Shown here: piece by piece, positions 23,362 to 33,531 of the stretch
How the letters are laid out: each line of letters begins with the position of its first letter
How positions within the stretch are numbered: the first letter of the stretch is position 1
Assembly (NCBI GenBank): GCA_024180945.1
Contig: JAKSGN010000005.1
Location: 1,798,001 to 1,862,000 of the forward strand
DNA: 64,000 bases
From: Macrophomina tecta
Taxonomy: Eukaryota > Ascomycota > Dothideomycetes > Botryosphaeriales > Botryosphaeriaceae
Direction of reading: 5' to 3'
The notes under the pieces: model-generated
What the model was told of the DNA's origin: nothing
Seen by the model: the letters and a program-made list of their open reading frames with translations, nothing else
Database searches by the model: none
Made by a program: the position numbers and the translations under genes

Positions 23362-24863
23362 GTGCCGTGGAGGATCTGCTATCACCAGAGTCGTCTTTGA
23401 AGCGGAGCGTAAGGAAAAGTTCGGCAGTCTCTTTGATTCGAGCAACATCTCCTTCTTCAGAAGTGAGTGGCCGTGGCTGTCCTCGCGGCAGCTTCTTAAC
23501 TTTGAATGCTTCGTTGTTGGCACTCCTTAGAATACTGGGGCATGTGAAGATGCACGTCCGGTTTAAATGCCTGTGCTTTGATTCGAACGTTTCTGGAGCG
23601 TTATCAGCCGTTGCAGAGACTCTCAAGTGCCCAATAGACCATATATACATTCTACATGTCTGGCTAGACATGTTGGCAGCATTAGGGAATCTTGCGCAAA
23701 TTCTCTACCTCTAGTCTACTTTGCACGCCGCTTCTGTGACGGAAAAGTTCGCAGCATTTCCGCTTCAACTTTCGGCTACTTGCCGCCGTCAAAAAGCTCG
23801 CTAAGACATATGTTACCAGTCAGGGGAAAACACGTTACTACTCTAGCTCCAGATTAGCCACCCTGAGCCGCTTCTATCTGCTGCCTTTGAGTTCACGACG
23901 TGGAGCACGGAATGGCATCCTTGACATTCAGCTTTGGGCGAGTGCGTTGCGGTTCTAGAACTCGGAGGGATCTCCGTGTAGAAGATGTCTTGCCTGGTGC
24001 GGCTTTCTGGACGTAATGCGGAATCGATGAGACCGGTCATGCTAAATAGAAAAGCTCGAACGTTGAGATGGGCAGGTCGGCTCTCCAACTCTCCCATCCG
24101 GGCCGGCATGCTTGGTTTTTCATACGAATCATGGTCATATACAGATAGCTTGAGAAGCCGAGGTGCAGACTATGCCAATTTGATGTAGGAGGACAAAGAC
24201 GCTGATCTGGCCTGCTCCTGTACGCGATTGTGTAGGAAGGAGAGCGGTATATAAAAGTCGCTGTACCTTCCAAAGTTTGCTGTAGGTTATGGCTGAACGG
24301 GATGACGAGATTGATGGAGCCAAGGAAGCACCTAAACCGTCATATTTTGCTTTCTGGAGTGGCCAATTGAAAAAAAGACAGGCATCTGATAGACTCTAGA
24401 GTACAACACATGCTAAGGTCAAAGCTGGTAGGCTTCTTAAACCGGTCTGGCCTCGTTCTGCTGCAGTTGCAACAAGCAGACCGGCTGATATCGGTTTTTT
24501 CCGCTTTGGCTTCCGTTCTCAAATACTACTAATATCGGATTAGCCGCAGGTTAACACCCGAAAAAAAAAAAAAAAAAAAACCGATGAAGGGGCGGAGCCA
24601 AGAGAGAGCAAATTGGCCGGTAAGCTCGGGTGTATGCGAAAGCGAACCGGGATAATTCGACTTGGAATTGTGTCTGCTCGGTTGATTCCGCGGAAATTGG
24701 GGGACGACTCCTGTGGGCACATCAGTATCACCTGCCAATAAAGAACAACAAGAGTCTGCGAGTGCATAGACAGAGTGCTAAAAATGTCCTAAATAAGGGT
24801 TATGCATCCCATGAGATCAATGGAATTCACGGTGCTCACCCCAAGCCGTGAATATTATGTTGT
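23362..24863. other. intergenic region, no gene seen
   Basis: 1.5 kb without a supported gene. Contains an A20 tract (24561-24580). Confidence 0.5.
24561..24580. repeat. poly-A tract (20 nt)
   Basis: Uninterrupted A run on the plus strand in a gene-free region. Confidence 0.95.
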
Positions 24864-26021
24864 TCAGGAATCAGCTTCGCCCATGCGAAGCACATATCGG
24901 AACGCGCTCGCCGTCCCCACCTTCAGGTTCGTAAACGCCTCTTGGAATCCCTTCCCAGCCTTCCGATTAACAAACAACCTGCCATGGGTGCGGCCTGAAC
25001 CATCTCTCGCGCAGCGCATCAAGAAACGTGTTCATGTCGGAGCCAAAACTTCTACACTCGCCGAACACCGATTACACATTAATCCGCACCAGAAATACAT
25101 CCTGCCGTAGGCGCAGATACTCCTTGTCCGAAGCGGGCCGAATGAGCGCCATGGTGCCTCTGGGTGCAAGGACGCGCTGCAGATCTGCGTCAGGACCCTC
25201 GGCGGAGATAGCTTCAAAGACGTGCAGCAGGGGGACGCCGGTGGGGAGTGCTTTCATGATCGCCTCGACGAGGTTTCCTTTGCGATACTGGAAAGCCACG
25301 TCCCCTTTGCTGCGTTCGATGAGCGACTCGACGAAGCTCTGGGACCTGCCTGCCACGCAGATGAGCGGGTGGATGTTGCTGCGGCGGGTCAGCTGGATGG
25401 CGTAGGCGCCGACAGCAGAGCAGGCGCCGTAAATTACGAGGGGAGAGTGTGCGGCCTGCCGAGGAGGTTTCCAAGGCGGGGGAAGGTGCAGTTGGAGGAA
25501 GGGGCCGACGGCTGCCGTCATGGCGGCCATGGGGTTAGTGGCGGCTTCTGTTTACTCTCAATCAAAGGGCCGAGATTGGTTGCCTTCAAAGCTCAGTGGC
25601 TGGGGGCAGAGGAAAGGTCGTGCATGCTGAGCTCACCGCATACTCAGCGAAGCTTCCATTGGCTTCTCCGGGCGTGTACAAAGCGGCAACGCGGCCCGCG
25701 CTTGAAGGCTGCCACTTTGGCCCCTACTTCGTGCACGATGCCGGCGATATCGTTGCCAGGAGCGGTGGGGGCCAGTTTGCATTTTTCGGCCGTCTCCCTA
25801 TCAAATTTGTCGATTCCGATGCTGAAACTCACCAGCATCGGTGAATCTACCAGTCCTTGGGATTTATCCCGCTGAAGACAACGTTGATGACAACTTGATC
25901 AGCTTGTCGTTTAGCGATCGGAAAGTCCGCCACTTTCACATGTAGGTCCTGCGAGCAGGGTAAGCAGAAGGCTATGCAGCACTGCGTCGGTGTTACCTGG
26001 ACCGACCAAAGTTGCCTTCAC
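24864..26021 (-). pseudogene. Decayed zinc-type dehydrogenase / trans-enoyl reductase (MDR family)
   Basis: Remnant of a medium-chain dehydrogenase of the trans-acting enoyl reductase/quinone oxidoreductase group. On the minus strand the recognisable pieces run in order: VKVADFP...VVINVVFSGINPKDW (about 25940-25860), PGNDIAGIVHEVGAKVAAFK, VAALYTPGEANGSFAEYA, AAMTAAVGPFLQL, PLVIYGACSAVGAYAIQL (nucleotide-binding GxxxxVG), LICVAGRSQSFVE, and a C-terminal piece AGKGFQEAFTNLKVGTASA. They are separated by damage: TAG directly after NPKDW where Lys is expected, a 2-nt loss in the K-R-G-D-R-V motif near 25700, another frame change near the exon joining to AAMTAAVG, an in-frame TAA near 25072, a frame change near 24970, and no usable start codon. 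It cannot make the enzyme. Its neighbours are the transporter and P450 upstream. Confidence 0.85.
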
Positions 26022-27241
26022 TTCGTTCCTGTCATCTGGCCTGTGGAGTGGGCAGCCTGTGTCCGCTGAGTGTCGAGGAGCACAAGGGGGAGGAGCTTAA
26101 ACATTAGGGTCCAAGTCTGGCCCTGATAGTCGCCTATGTAGGGGTTTCCCGGTGATAAAATCCTACACAGCTTCGGCATATAACCCTCCTAGAACGAGAG
26201 CTCATCATGATTAGTGGTAGGTCCGAGCAGCCGACTTTCGACGTTGAATAAGTGAACTGTCTCTAGGCTAAAGCAGAAGTTGCGCCTGATGCTGCTGAGT
26301 TCCGTGCGTTGGCCATACGAGTATGCGAACAGCCCCAGCTTCGATGCGAAGCAGGCCGGATGCTAACTCGGTATGCCGTCTCCGGCCCGAGGAATTGCAT
26401 GTGAGCTAGGTCCAGGGGTCCAGGGGCCCAGCGCGTTCTGGGCGCGGATTTTTCGACTGAGAGCGCCAGATGTGGGAGAGCGCGGGCCTCTGGTCGATTG
26501 ACTTGGCGTGTTTACAGGTGTTTACATAGGCTCTGCACGATAATTTGGAGCTGTGACGCGGTGGCACATTCCAGCTCTTCAGACGTTCGACAGTGCTACC
26601 GGGTGACCGGGGTAGTTGTCAACGCAGGCGGGTCAGCTGCAGGTGATTGTGATGGACGTGCGACGTCGCGTATGCAAGCAGCGGCTACAACGTTACACGG
26701 ACTCTTTCACCAGATGTTTGAAGTTGGTGCATGGAGCGTAGCCTGGCCTGGTAGGGTGCATGGCCATGCCCGTCGCGGGCAACCCTGCGCGAAAGAAGGC
26801 ACACGGCTTGTGCGCTTTTTCGAGAGGCTGAAATGGCACAACGCTGGCTTTTGCAGACGGCCGGCCGGGAGGCAGCCGAGGACGGAGTGCCGCGTGATGG
26901 GAACGATGCCGGACGACCGCGATCAGGACTCAGAGAGAGCAGTATGGACACCGTCTGTGGCGGGAAACACGAGAGCATCTCACCTGCTCGCCCCGAGATC
27001 CGCGTCTTTTGCTCAATGCGCGAGAGCGCCGAAGGAGCGAGACAAAGCCGGGCACGACGACCTCTGCCTAGACGAGGCGGAGCGGCGTGAAAGCGTCCGA
27101 GCCGCCGCATCACATCACGTGCCAGCTCCCGAGTCTTGGCACCGAATTTCTGGCCGCGTCAAACCACCCAAACGAAGCTCTCACCGCGGGAGATCACATC
27201 TCGACCGCCCCGTCATCCAGCCCACCACACCATCGCCAATC
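26022..27241. other. intergenic region, no gene seen
   Basis: 1.2 kb upstream of mL50. A plus frame is open from 26498 into the mL50 exon, but its upstream part has no family resemblance and is taken as leader sequence. Confidence 0.5.
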
Positions 27242-28358
27242 ATGCGCAGAATACCACGCATCTCGCGGCCAATTGACCGCGCCCTCGACGCTGGCGCCGC
27301 CATTCCGCGCTCCCGATGCCGCGCCTGCGCCTTCTCCACCGCCACTGCCCGCGCCGACGCCAACGCGCCCTTGACCGAGCGCCTGCGCTCCAAGATCTGG
27401 GGCACCGAATATGCCCCCGGCCGCGAGGATCCATACAGCTTCGACTCGCCCATGCGCGACCCCAGGCAACAGAGCGGCCCCCAGCGCCCCTCGCGAAAGA
27501 CGACGGCATCCGGTCCCACGAGGCCCGTCCGCCAGGTGCAGCAGGATGGGTATGAGCCGGCCAAGACGTGGCACGGCCTCGAGTGGGTCGGCGGCAAGCA
27601 GTGGGCGGACGAACAGGAGCAAGTACCACCGTTCAGAGGGCGAGTGACAGGATCTTGAGATACCAGGTTCGGCTTGTTCGAGAGAAAGGGTTTTGCTGAC
27701 GGCCGTTTAGATTCATTCCGACGCAAAGACTCAGCGAGAAGAGAGAGATCACGGCCGCCTTGCGGAGGGCCTTGGTCGAGGTTTTCGCCGCGAGGAGGGA
27801 CGGCGTGCGGCTCGAGACGCTGTATGATTCGGTGCGCGACGCCTCTGTCGATATTGCCTTGAGGGCTGCTGAGGACGGCAGTCCGCTGCTGGAGAGGAGG
27901 ATTGTCGACCACCAAGCGGCAAGCATAGGCGAGGCTGCCGAGGCCGTCGGTATCAGTCCGGAGGAGGTCAAGGCCTGGAGACCCATTTCGCTCCGTGATC
28001 CCGAGGTCAAGTTTGCCGTGAGCATGGAATCCCTCCACGGTTGGCCATCGAGTTGATTTTGACACATTTACAGGTCGTCAAGCGCGTCATGCAGCTCACC
28101 GGTATCCGCATCCCCGATCCCGTCATTGCTAACAGCGCCACCGCTGGTATTCTGCTCAACAAGATCACCGTTCGGCCCGAACCGAAGAAGCTTGCAGACA
28201 AGCTCGGGCACGACCAGAAGTTCGCTAAGCTTCCCAACGTCAAGATTTCCTCTCGGAGGATCACGCCAATTGATAAGGAGAAGGAAGTCGGCAGGTGGAA
28301 GGTCATTGAGCAGAAGCTTCTGGACAGGAACTTGCCTGTTACTGGCCACGAAATTTGA
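27242..28358 (+). CDS. MRPL50: Mitochondrial large-subunit ribosomal protein mL50
   Basis: Structural protein of the mitochondrial large ribosomal subunit, about 326 aa. Exons approximately 27242-27630, 27711-28017 and 28074-28358. The start MRRIPRISRPIDRALDAG with many Arg and few acidic residues is a mitochondrial presequence; YEPAKTWHGLEWVGGKQ and FIPTQRLSEKREITAAL then LVEVFAARRDGV are the conserved fungal mL50 region, and KRVMQLTGIRIPDPVI lies in the acyl-carrier-like domain. The first donor is uncertain: GT at 27631 gives the best phase and a natural join (EQVPP-FIPTQRLS), while 27601 also fits the phase and gives 316 aa. The ATG at 27242 sits just before the presequence; the frame is open further upstream but looks non-coding. 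Identification is by recalled family pattern. Confidence 0.78.
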
Positions 28359-28788
28359 GGCAAAATTCCATGGGAGGCGTTCAAAAATGTAGGATACCTG
28401 TTACATGTGGCGGGCCGCAGAAGTGCTCGAGATTTCCGCCACTGTGACCCGCACAATGGACGCTTTTACGAGCAATGCCAGGTTTTTACCCAACGGATCT
28501 TACTTCCCGTCTTTTTCTCCTGAAGACCCATTCCCTGTTTACATGCAAGAGCTATATTCGATTTTGTATCATTTTCGTTACAGCCATCGTGTCATACTGA
28601 ACTCAGGAGTCACTGAAATATCAATGGATGGAATGGTATGTATACTGTGCACAGTTGTCTTTTGAATACATTTACAAGAAGAATAGGGCCGAGGCCACCG
28701 CATCAAACTATATACCGAAAAGAAAATTTCCAAAGCTCCTTTTCACTCGTTGGGCGCCATTTTCACACGCGTAGACATACGAACACGC
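28359..28788. other. convergent 3' region
   Basis: 430 bp between the mL50 stop and the GH131 stop (tail-to-tail genes); no gene inside, probably both 3' UTRs and terminators. Confidence 0.5.
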
Positions 28789-30025
28789 TTACTGGTTGTT
28801 GGCCAGCCACTGCTTGATGGCAGTGTACCACTTGGAGATGGCCTCGTTGACCTCCTCCTGCTCCTCGGCGCTCAGGCCGTTGCCGCTAGACGAAGAGTCG
28901 CTGCTGCCGGAGCTGCCCTCGGCGGGAACGCTACCGGTCTGGCCGGTGGGCTGGGCGGCGGCCGAAGACGAGGAAGTCGACGCGATGGTCTGGAGGGTGG
29001 TCGGTATGGCGGAAGAGCTGGGAGCTTGGGCAGCGGGGGTCGAGACGACGGCCGCGGCGGAGGTAGAGCTGGCAGCCGGAGTGGAACTGGCGACCTCCTG
29101 GGCGGCGACGGACGAGGTGGAAGCCGGGGCGGCGGCAGAGGCAGCGGCAGAAGATGAACCAGAGGAGGCAGAGCCCGAACCGATGGCGGTGGTCAGCTCG
29201 CCGCTCTCGATGTAGACGCCGCTGAAGAACCAGTCCTCGAGCGTGGCGTCGGTGTTGCCGTTGAGGCGGAGCACGCCCAAGTGCCAGTCGGCGCCGTTGG
29301 AGCTGGCGGAGACGGAGACGGGACCGGCAACCTTGGTCAGCTCGTCGGCGCCCGTGCTGTGCCAGAAGGTCACGCTGCCGCCGGAGAAGTCGATCTCGTA
29401 CGCGACATTGTGCCAGACGCCCGGCTCGAAGGTGACGTTCCACTGCGACTCGCTGTTGGCGTACCAGCGGAGCGAGTTGTCCGAGGTGCCGGACGCCCCA
29501 GAGATCAGGCCGTACTTGAGCTCAGTGAAGTGGGACTCTGCGAAGGGCGAAACCAAATCAGCATTTTGCAACTGTGTTTCCCTGGCAGCGCAACAATCCC
29601 GACTTACCGAAGAAGCAGACCTGGTGCTCGTGCTTGGGGTTGGGCGCGTTCTCCTCCTTGCGCATCAGCGAGAAGTGGTAGTAGACGGTGCCCTCGTTGA
29701 TGGCGGCGCTGGTCTGGGGGATTAGCTCGGTGCGGAGCATGCCGCCGCCATTCCACTGCGACGTCTTGTCGATGCTGATCTTGGCGCCCTGCTTGCTGGC
29801 CGTGTCGGCCGGGTTCTTGAAGTCGGCGCCCACATTGACGTAGTCGGTCAGGTCGCCCGAGCCGTGGATGTAGTACTGGTAAGCGCCGGCCTGGTTCGAC
29901 CACGACCACGACGACAGCTCGGATTGCGTGTCCGCTGTGAAGCGGCCATCCCAGAGCGTCTCGCCCGCGAGGGCGGTGCTGGCGAGGCCGGCAAGGAAGG
30001 CGGCGGGGCGGATTGAGTAGCGCAT
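28789..30025 (-). CDS. GH131 beta-glucanase with low-complexity tail
   Basis: Secreted glycoside hydrolase family 131 protein (broad beta-1,3/1,4/1,6-glucanase family), 388 aa. Exons on the minus strand 30025-29608 and 29537-28789, joined at CFF-ESHFTEL with a GTAAGT donor. Signal peptide MRYSIRPAAFLAGLASTALA is followed by GETLWDGRFTADTQSE, the standard GH131 start; GGMLRTELIPQTSAAINEGTVYYHFSLM and KHEHQVCFF are family regions, and LEDWFFSGVYIESGE closes the domain at about residue 255. A Ser/Ala/Thr/Gly linker of about 100 aa follows. The C-terminus is not a CBM1 and not a clear GPI signal but a short amphipathic-looking segment, SAEEQEEVNEAISKWYTAIK plus QWLANNQ. Family is firm; the tail is unusual. 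Confidence 0.9.
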
Positions 30026-32215
30026 TTTGGATTGGAGTGTTCGGATTTGAATTTCTCTTCGAGATCTACTCAAGAACGGCGGGTTGGGTGAAAGAGTGGA
30101 AGGTTACGAGATCAACTCGTCTGTGGTCAAAAAAAAGAGTGACTGAAGAAAGAGAGCGTATCCAAAAACGGCAACCGGCACAGCGGGGAATGGATGGAGC
30201 GAAAGGGAAAGCGGAAGCAAAGGAAGGCCAAGAGGGGGGGTATATGTAAGGGGACAGGCTGGTCCTCGACTGAGGGGCCTCCGCATGAACTCTTCATCAC
30301 CTATACAGCCTGCTCGCCAAGATGAAACGCGGGCCCGGGCAAGCGAACGCCGTTTGAAACAAGCCTCGCCGGTCGTGGCTTCAGGAAACGGCAACGTTTG
30401 TGGGTGGTGTGGGCCCAGCAAATTTCCGAAGGGGGAAGCGTACCATCGCTTCGAAACATGTGTTTCTCCTCGCCAAACAAGTGCTTGCCGCTTATCCACC
30501 AAGGTAATATTGAAACAAGCGGCAATCACTTCCTGGGCTGCTTCGCGCCCGGGCGTCGTTTATAGCAGCACCCTTGTGCAGATCGCGCGCTTCGGTCGCG
30601 GATTGATGGGTGCTTGCGACGTGGTGAATCCGGCGTGAATGCGGCTCTAACTACGTATATCGCCACTCAAGGGCGACATCCACTGTTTTCTACGGCTAAT
30701 CATTGTCAGGCCAAGTAGCTGGAGCCGATTCTTTTTTTTTTTTTTTTTTTTTTGGTTTTTTCGAGTGCCGTGATACCGGCCAGAAGGTTGCGGTCCGCTC
30801 CATGTCGGTTCCTCGGATCATCGGATGTCCGCCGCCTCTCCTTTCTGTCCCATCACGTTACTAATGGGACATGCACAGGTAATGCTTGTTGAGGGACTTA
30901 AGAACACTCCTGTCGAGGGATTGTCAACCCTAGAATACAGAAATTAGGGGACTCTCGCCGACGCGCATGTCTTCGGATGCTCCTGCCCCTCCATTGTCCG
31001 CAGGCGTAACTTCATTCCCCTCGTTCCCATCGTCGAGTCGCTGATCTTTACTGTCGAGGACGTTCACCGCTACTCAAGCGTTCCGTCCGGCTGTCATGTC
31101 GTTGCTATCTCAGCATGCGGAAGACCCTTGTCTCCGGCTGTGCCTCACACGTGCTTCTCCAAGATCGCTCCAATACGAAATGGTGGACTGGTTTGAACAT
31201 CCATTGGCCTGATGCAGCCTGACTGCTTCCGCACCACTCCACCGGGCTGCTATACCGCCGATTGCCGCGAAAGCCATCGAATTCCCTTGGTAATTCTGAA
31301 GTCAATCCGGCTTCTCGCTTTTCACTAAAGGCTGGACGCTTTGAGGACGCGTGGTCGTTTCCAGCTCACGTCTGTCCTCGTCTTGGTGGTTTCTTTGGCC
31401 GCTTTCACATGATTTGTCTATAGCCTTGCGACAGCTTCATCTCCTTCCATTCACTGGCGCGTCAGCCTTGCCGCGCGTCTGCCGTTCAGCCGTTGCTTCC
31501 ACGGCCACCCTCCGGAAGGAATACCGCCAGGTTGCGCCAACCGGACACTGCAGGACGACACCCACTCCAATGCACCATGCCTTCTTCGGAGAACTTTGAA
31601 CATGTTCCCCACACACCCTCTTCCGAAGCTTCAACCCATTGGCCGTCTGATATATTACATCACTGACGCGTTCGCGCGAGCTGCAGAGACACGTCGTCGC
31701 GATGTCAGCTGCTTGACGCATGCGCCTTTTGCCCATTTTTGCCAACCAGAATGCGCCATGGCTGCAGATGGTGGGTGATTGACTCACCGCAAGTTGTGAC
31801 GAGACCGTTCTGGAGTTGACTGATTGTTTGGGCATGTCTGGACGCTTGCGACGTGGTTCGACTGTCGATGCTGGACCAATGGATTGTGCGGAGAGCGTCT
31901 GAACAGGAAATCACCACCGAGAGTGCCTCTGGGGTATGCTTCAGTTTTCAGGCAGCGGCGGATTCTGTTTGCCTTCTTCAATTGCATCCCACCCCATTGG
32001 TCCCGGTCGAAACACTTGGGGTTGAAGCGGTGTAGAGAGCCCTCAGGTAAGGATTCCAACGGCCTTGATAAAGGGTATAAGTATCTATTTCGTATTCTGA
32101 ATCTGACTTCGCAATCACACACGGTTTTCCTGCCAGGTTCAACTCCTTGGTTCGGGTACTGAATCTCTCTCGACTCGCGCTTCCACAGTTAGTTCCAATT
32201 ACGGGCCGCCATACC
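30026..32215. other. 2.2-kb gene-poor region
   Basis: No supported gene. Holds the GH131 promoter (a CATATA-type element near 30240) and a 22-nt T tract at 30732-30753. Frames at 30104-30529 and 31437-31835 resemble nothing known. Confidence 0.5.
30732..30753. repeat. poly-T tract (22 nt)
   Basis: Uninterrupted T run in gene-free sequence. Confidence 0.95.
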
Positions 32216-32611
32216 ATGAATTGCACTACCAATGCTGGTGAAGGTCGTAGACATGCCCAGCGGTGCTCAGTCTGCAACGGATGGATCTCTCGTGAAGGGG
32301 GTGTTCATCACTGCCCAGGATACCGGATGCTTGCTGTAAACGATACCGGCAGGAACAACACCAGCATGGACAGTGCCAATCCGAACGACATTCCCAGAGG
32401 CGGTTACAACACCACAGAGGTTGCCGAGGACCCTGATGAAACGCATTCTGCCAATGGCGCGGAATTGTCTCAGCAAGAGTGGCTCTCCAACTGCGCGCAC
32501 AGGAACCAGGAGTGTATGTTCATGAAATTGCTCTCCACCAGCACAACGCTCGAAAGCTAACTGGAGAACGCAGCTCTGAAGGGCCTCCGAGCCGGGTCAC
32601 TAAGACATTAG
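32216..32611 (+). CDS. Hypothetical small protein with Cys/His cluster
   Basis: Possible two-exon gene, 111 aa, no family recognised. Exon 1 32216-32513 begins MNCTTNAGEGRRHAQ and contains CSVCNGWISREGGVHHC, a C-x2-C ... HHC arrangement that could bind one metal ion. The rest is hydrophilic and Asn/Glu rich. The intron 32514-32573 has a strong GTATGT donor, a GCTAAC branch site and a CAG acceptor, which is the best evidence that this is a gene. Exon 2 (32574-32611) adds SLKGLRAGSLRH and a stop. No signal peptide or membrane helix. It may be a fragment of a longer transcript reaching the next gene at 33532; confidence is low. Confidence 0.35.
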
Positions 32612-33531
32612 ATGCCCGTTGGACAAGGGGCTGGTTGCGTTGCGCGTACTCGTACTTTCGGTTGTTTTTCAGTAGGCGGGACCTGCTTTTTATCGAGATG
32701 TTGTTCATTTCAGGAATTTCCATTATCGAGATTGAATCTCTGGGAGAGGAATTGATACTCTTTTTATCTCATGCGCGATGCTGTCTGCGACCCTAGAGCA
32801 TGGCATTGACCCAAAAGCCCGTCATTTTGGGGCGGGAAGTCCCGCCCCCTCAGAACGTGGCATACATCCCCCGATCTCCAGACGATCTTCGAGTTTTTCC
32901 CCCGCTTGGTTGTCTCTTGTTTCAGAACCTGGGATGATAAAGCCAGAACAGGGTTTTCATCCCGTATGCGTCTTCCTTGGCTCGCTGGAAATGAGTGCCT
33001 TATTCTATTTTCAGTAGGTGATGGGTTCAGGCCCGAAGCCGGCGAGACGTCATCGTTCGATATAAGAAGCAACCAAGACTATTGTACAAGCTGCAGAAGT
33101 CAATGGTCGGGAAGGTCAGACAGTCAGCCATGAGGGTGTTCGGGTTTTAAATGACGCGTGTTCGAAATCATTTCCGCGAGTCAGCTCGTGTTGCGGTCAG
33201 CTATAAGGAGACAACAATCAGCCCCTCAAGATTGCGCAGGGCTCGAATTTGTGCGGCAATACGGTTTCTCATTGGCCCTGACTTGGCGGATACGCCGCCG
33301 AGGCATGATGGAATTCGTCAGAAGCCCCTGCCCCAGTTCTGGGAAGAGCCGCCCCACGGGTACGACTCACGATACGGTCGCCCTGCGAAGACGATCACAC
33401 CGAGGGCGTTTCCTTATAATGGCAGTGCGCGCCAATCCGGCTCGAGATTCCGACCGGAGTTCTCTCCTCGCGTGAGACCCTTTTGTCCCTTCAACTATTG
33501 CCTTCGCCCTATATGCGATCGCTTTCCAGTG
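32612..33531. other. intergenic region / probable 5' leader
   Basis: 920 bp with no separate gene. The frame of the following gene is open back to 33151, but its upstream part has no special composition, so it is treated as leader. Confidence 0.4.

Noticed and set aside
24864..26021. Intact oxidoreductase gene using several extra introns
   Set aside because: The stops and frame changes fall inside conserved motifs where no splice sites fit, so introns cannot explain them.
27601..27644. Alternative first-exon donors for mL50 (27601, 27623, 27644)
   Set aside because: 27623 and 27644 break the phase; 27601 keeps phase but drops about ten residues, so 27631 was preferred.
27181..28065. 294-codon minus frame opposite mL50
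   Set aside because: Shadow of the mL50 exons and introns; no family resemblance.
33151..33531. Upstream extension of the orphan gene starting at 33151
   Set aside because: The added 127 residues have no coding-like bias, and the ATG at 33532 starts a basic motif that recurs later in the protein.
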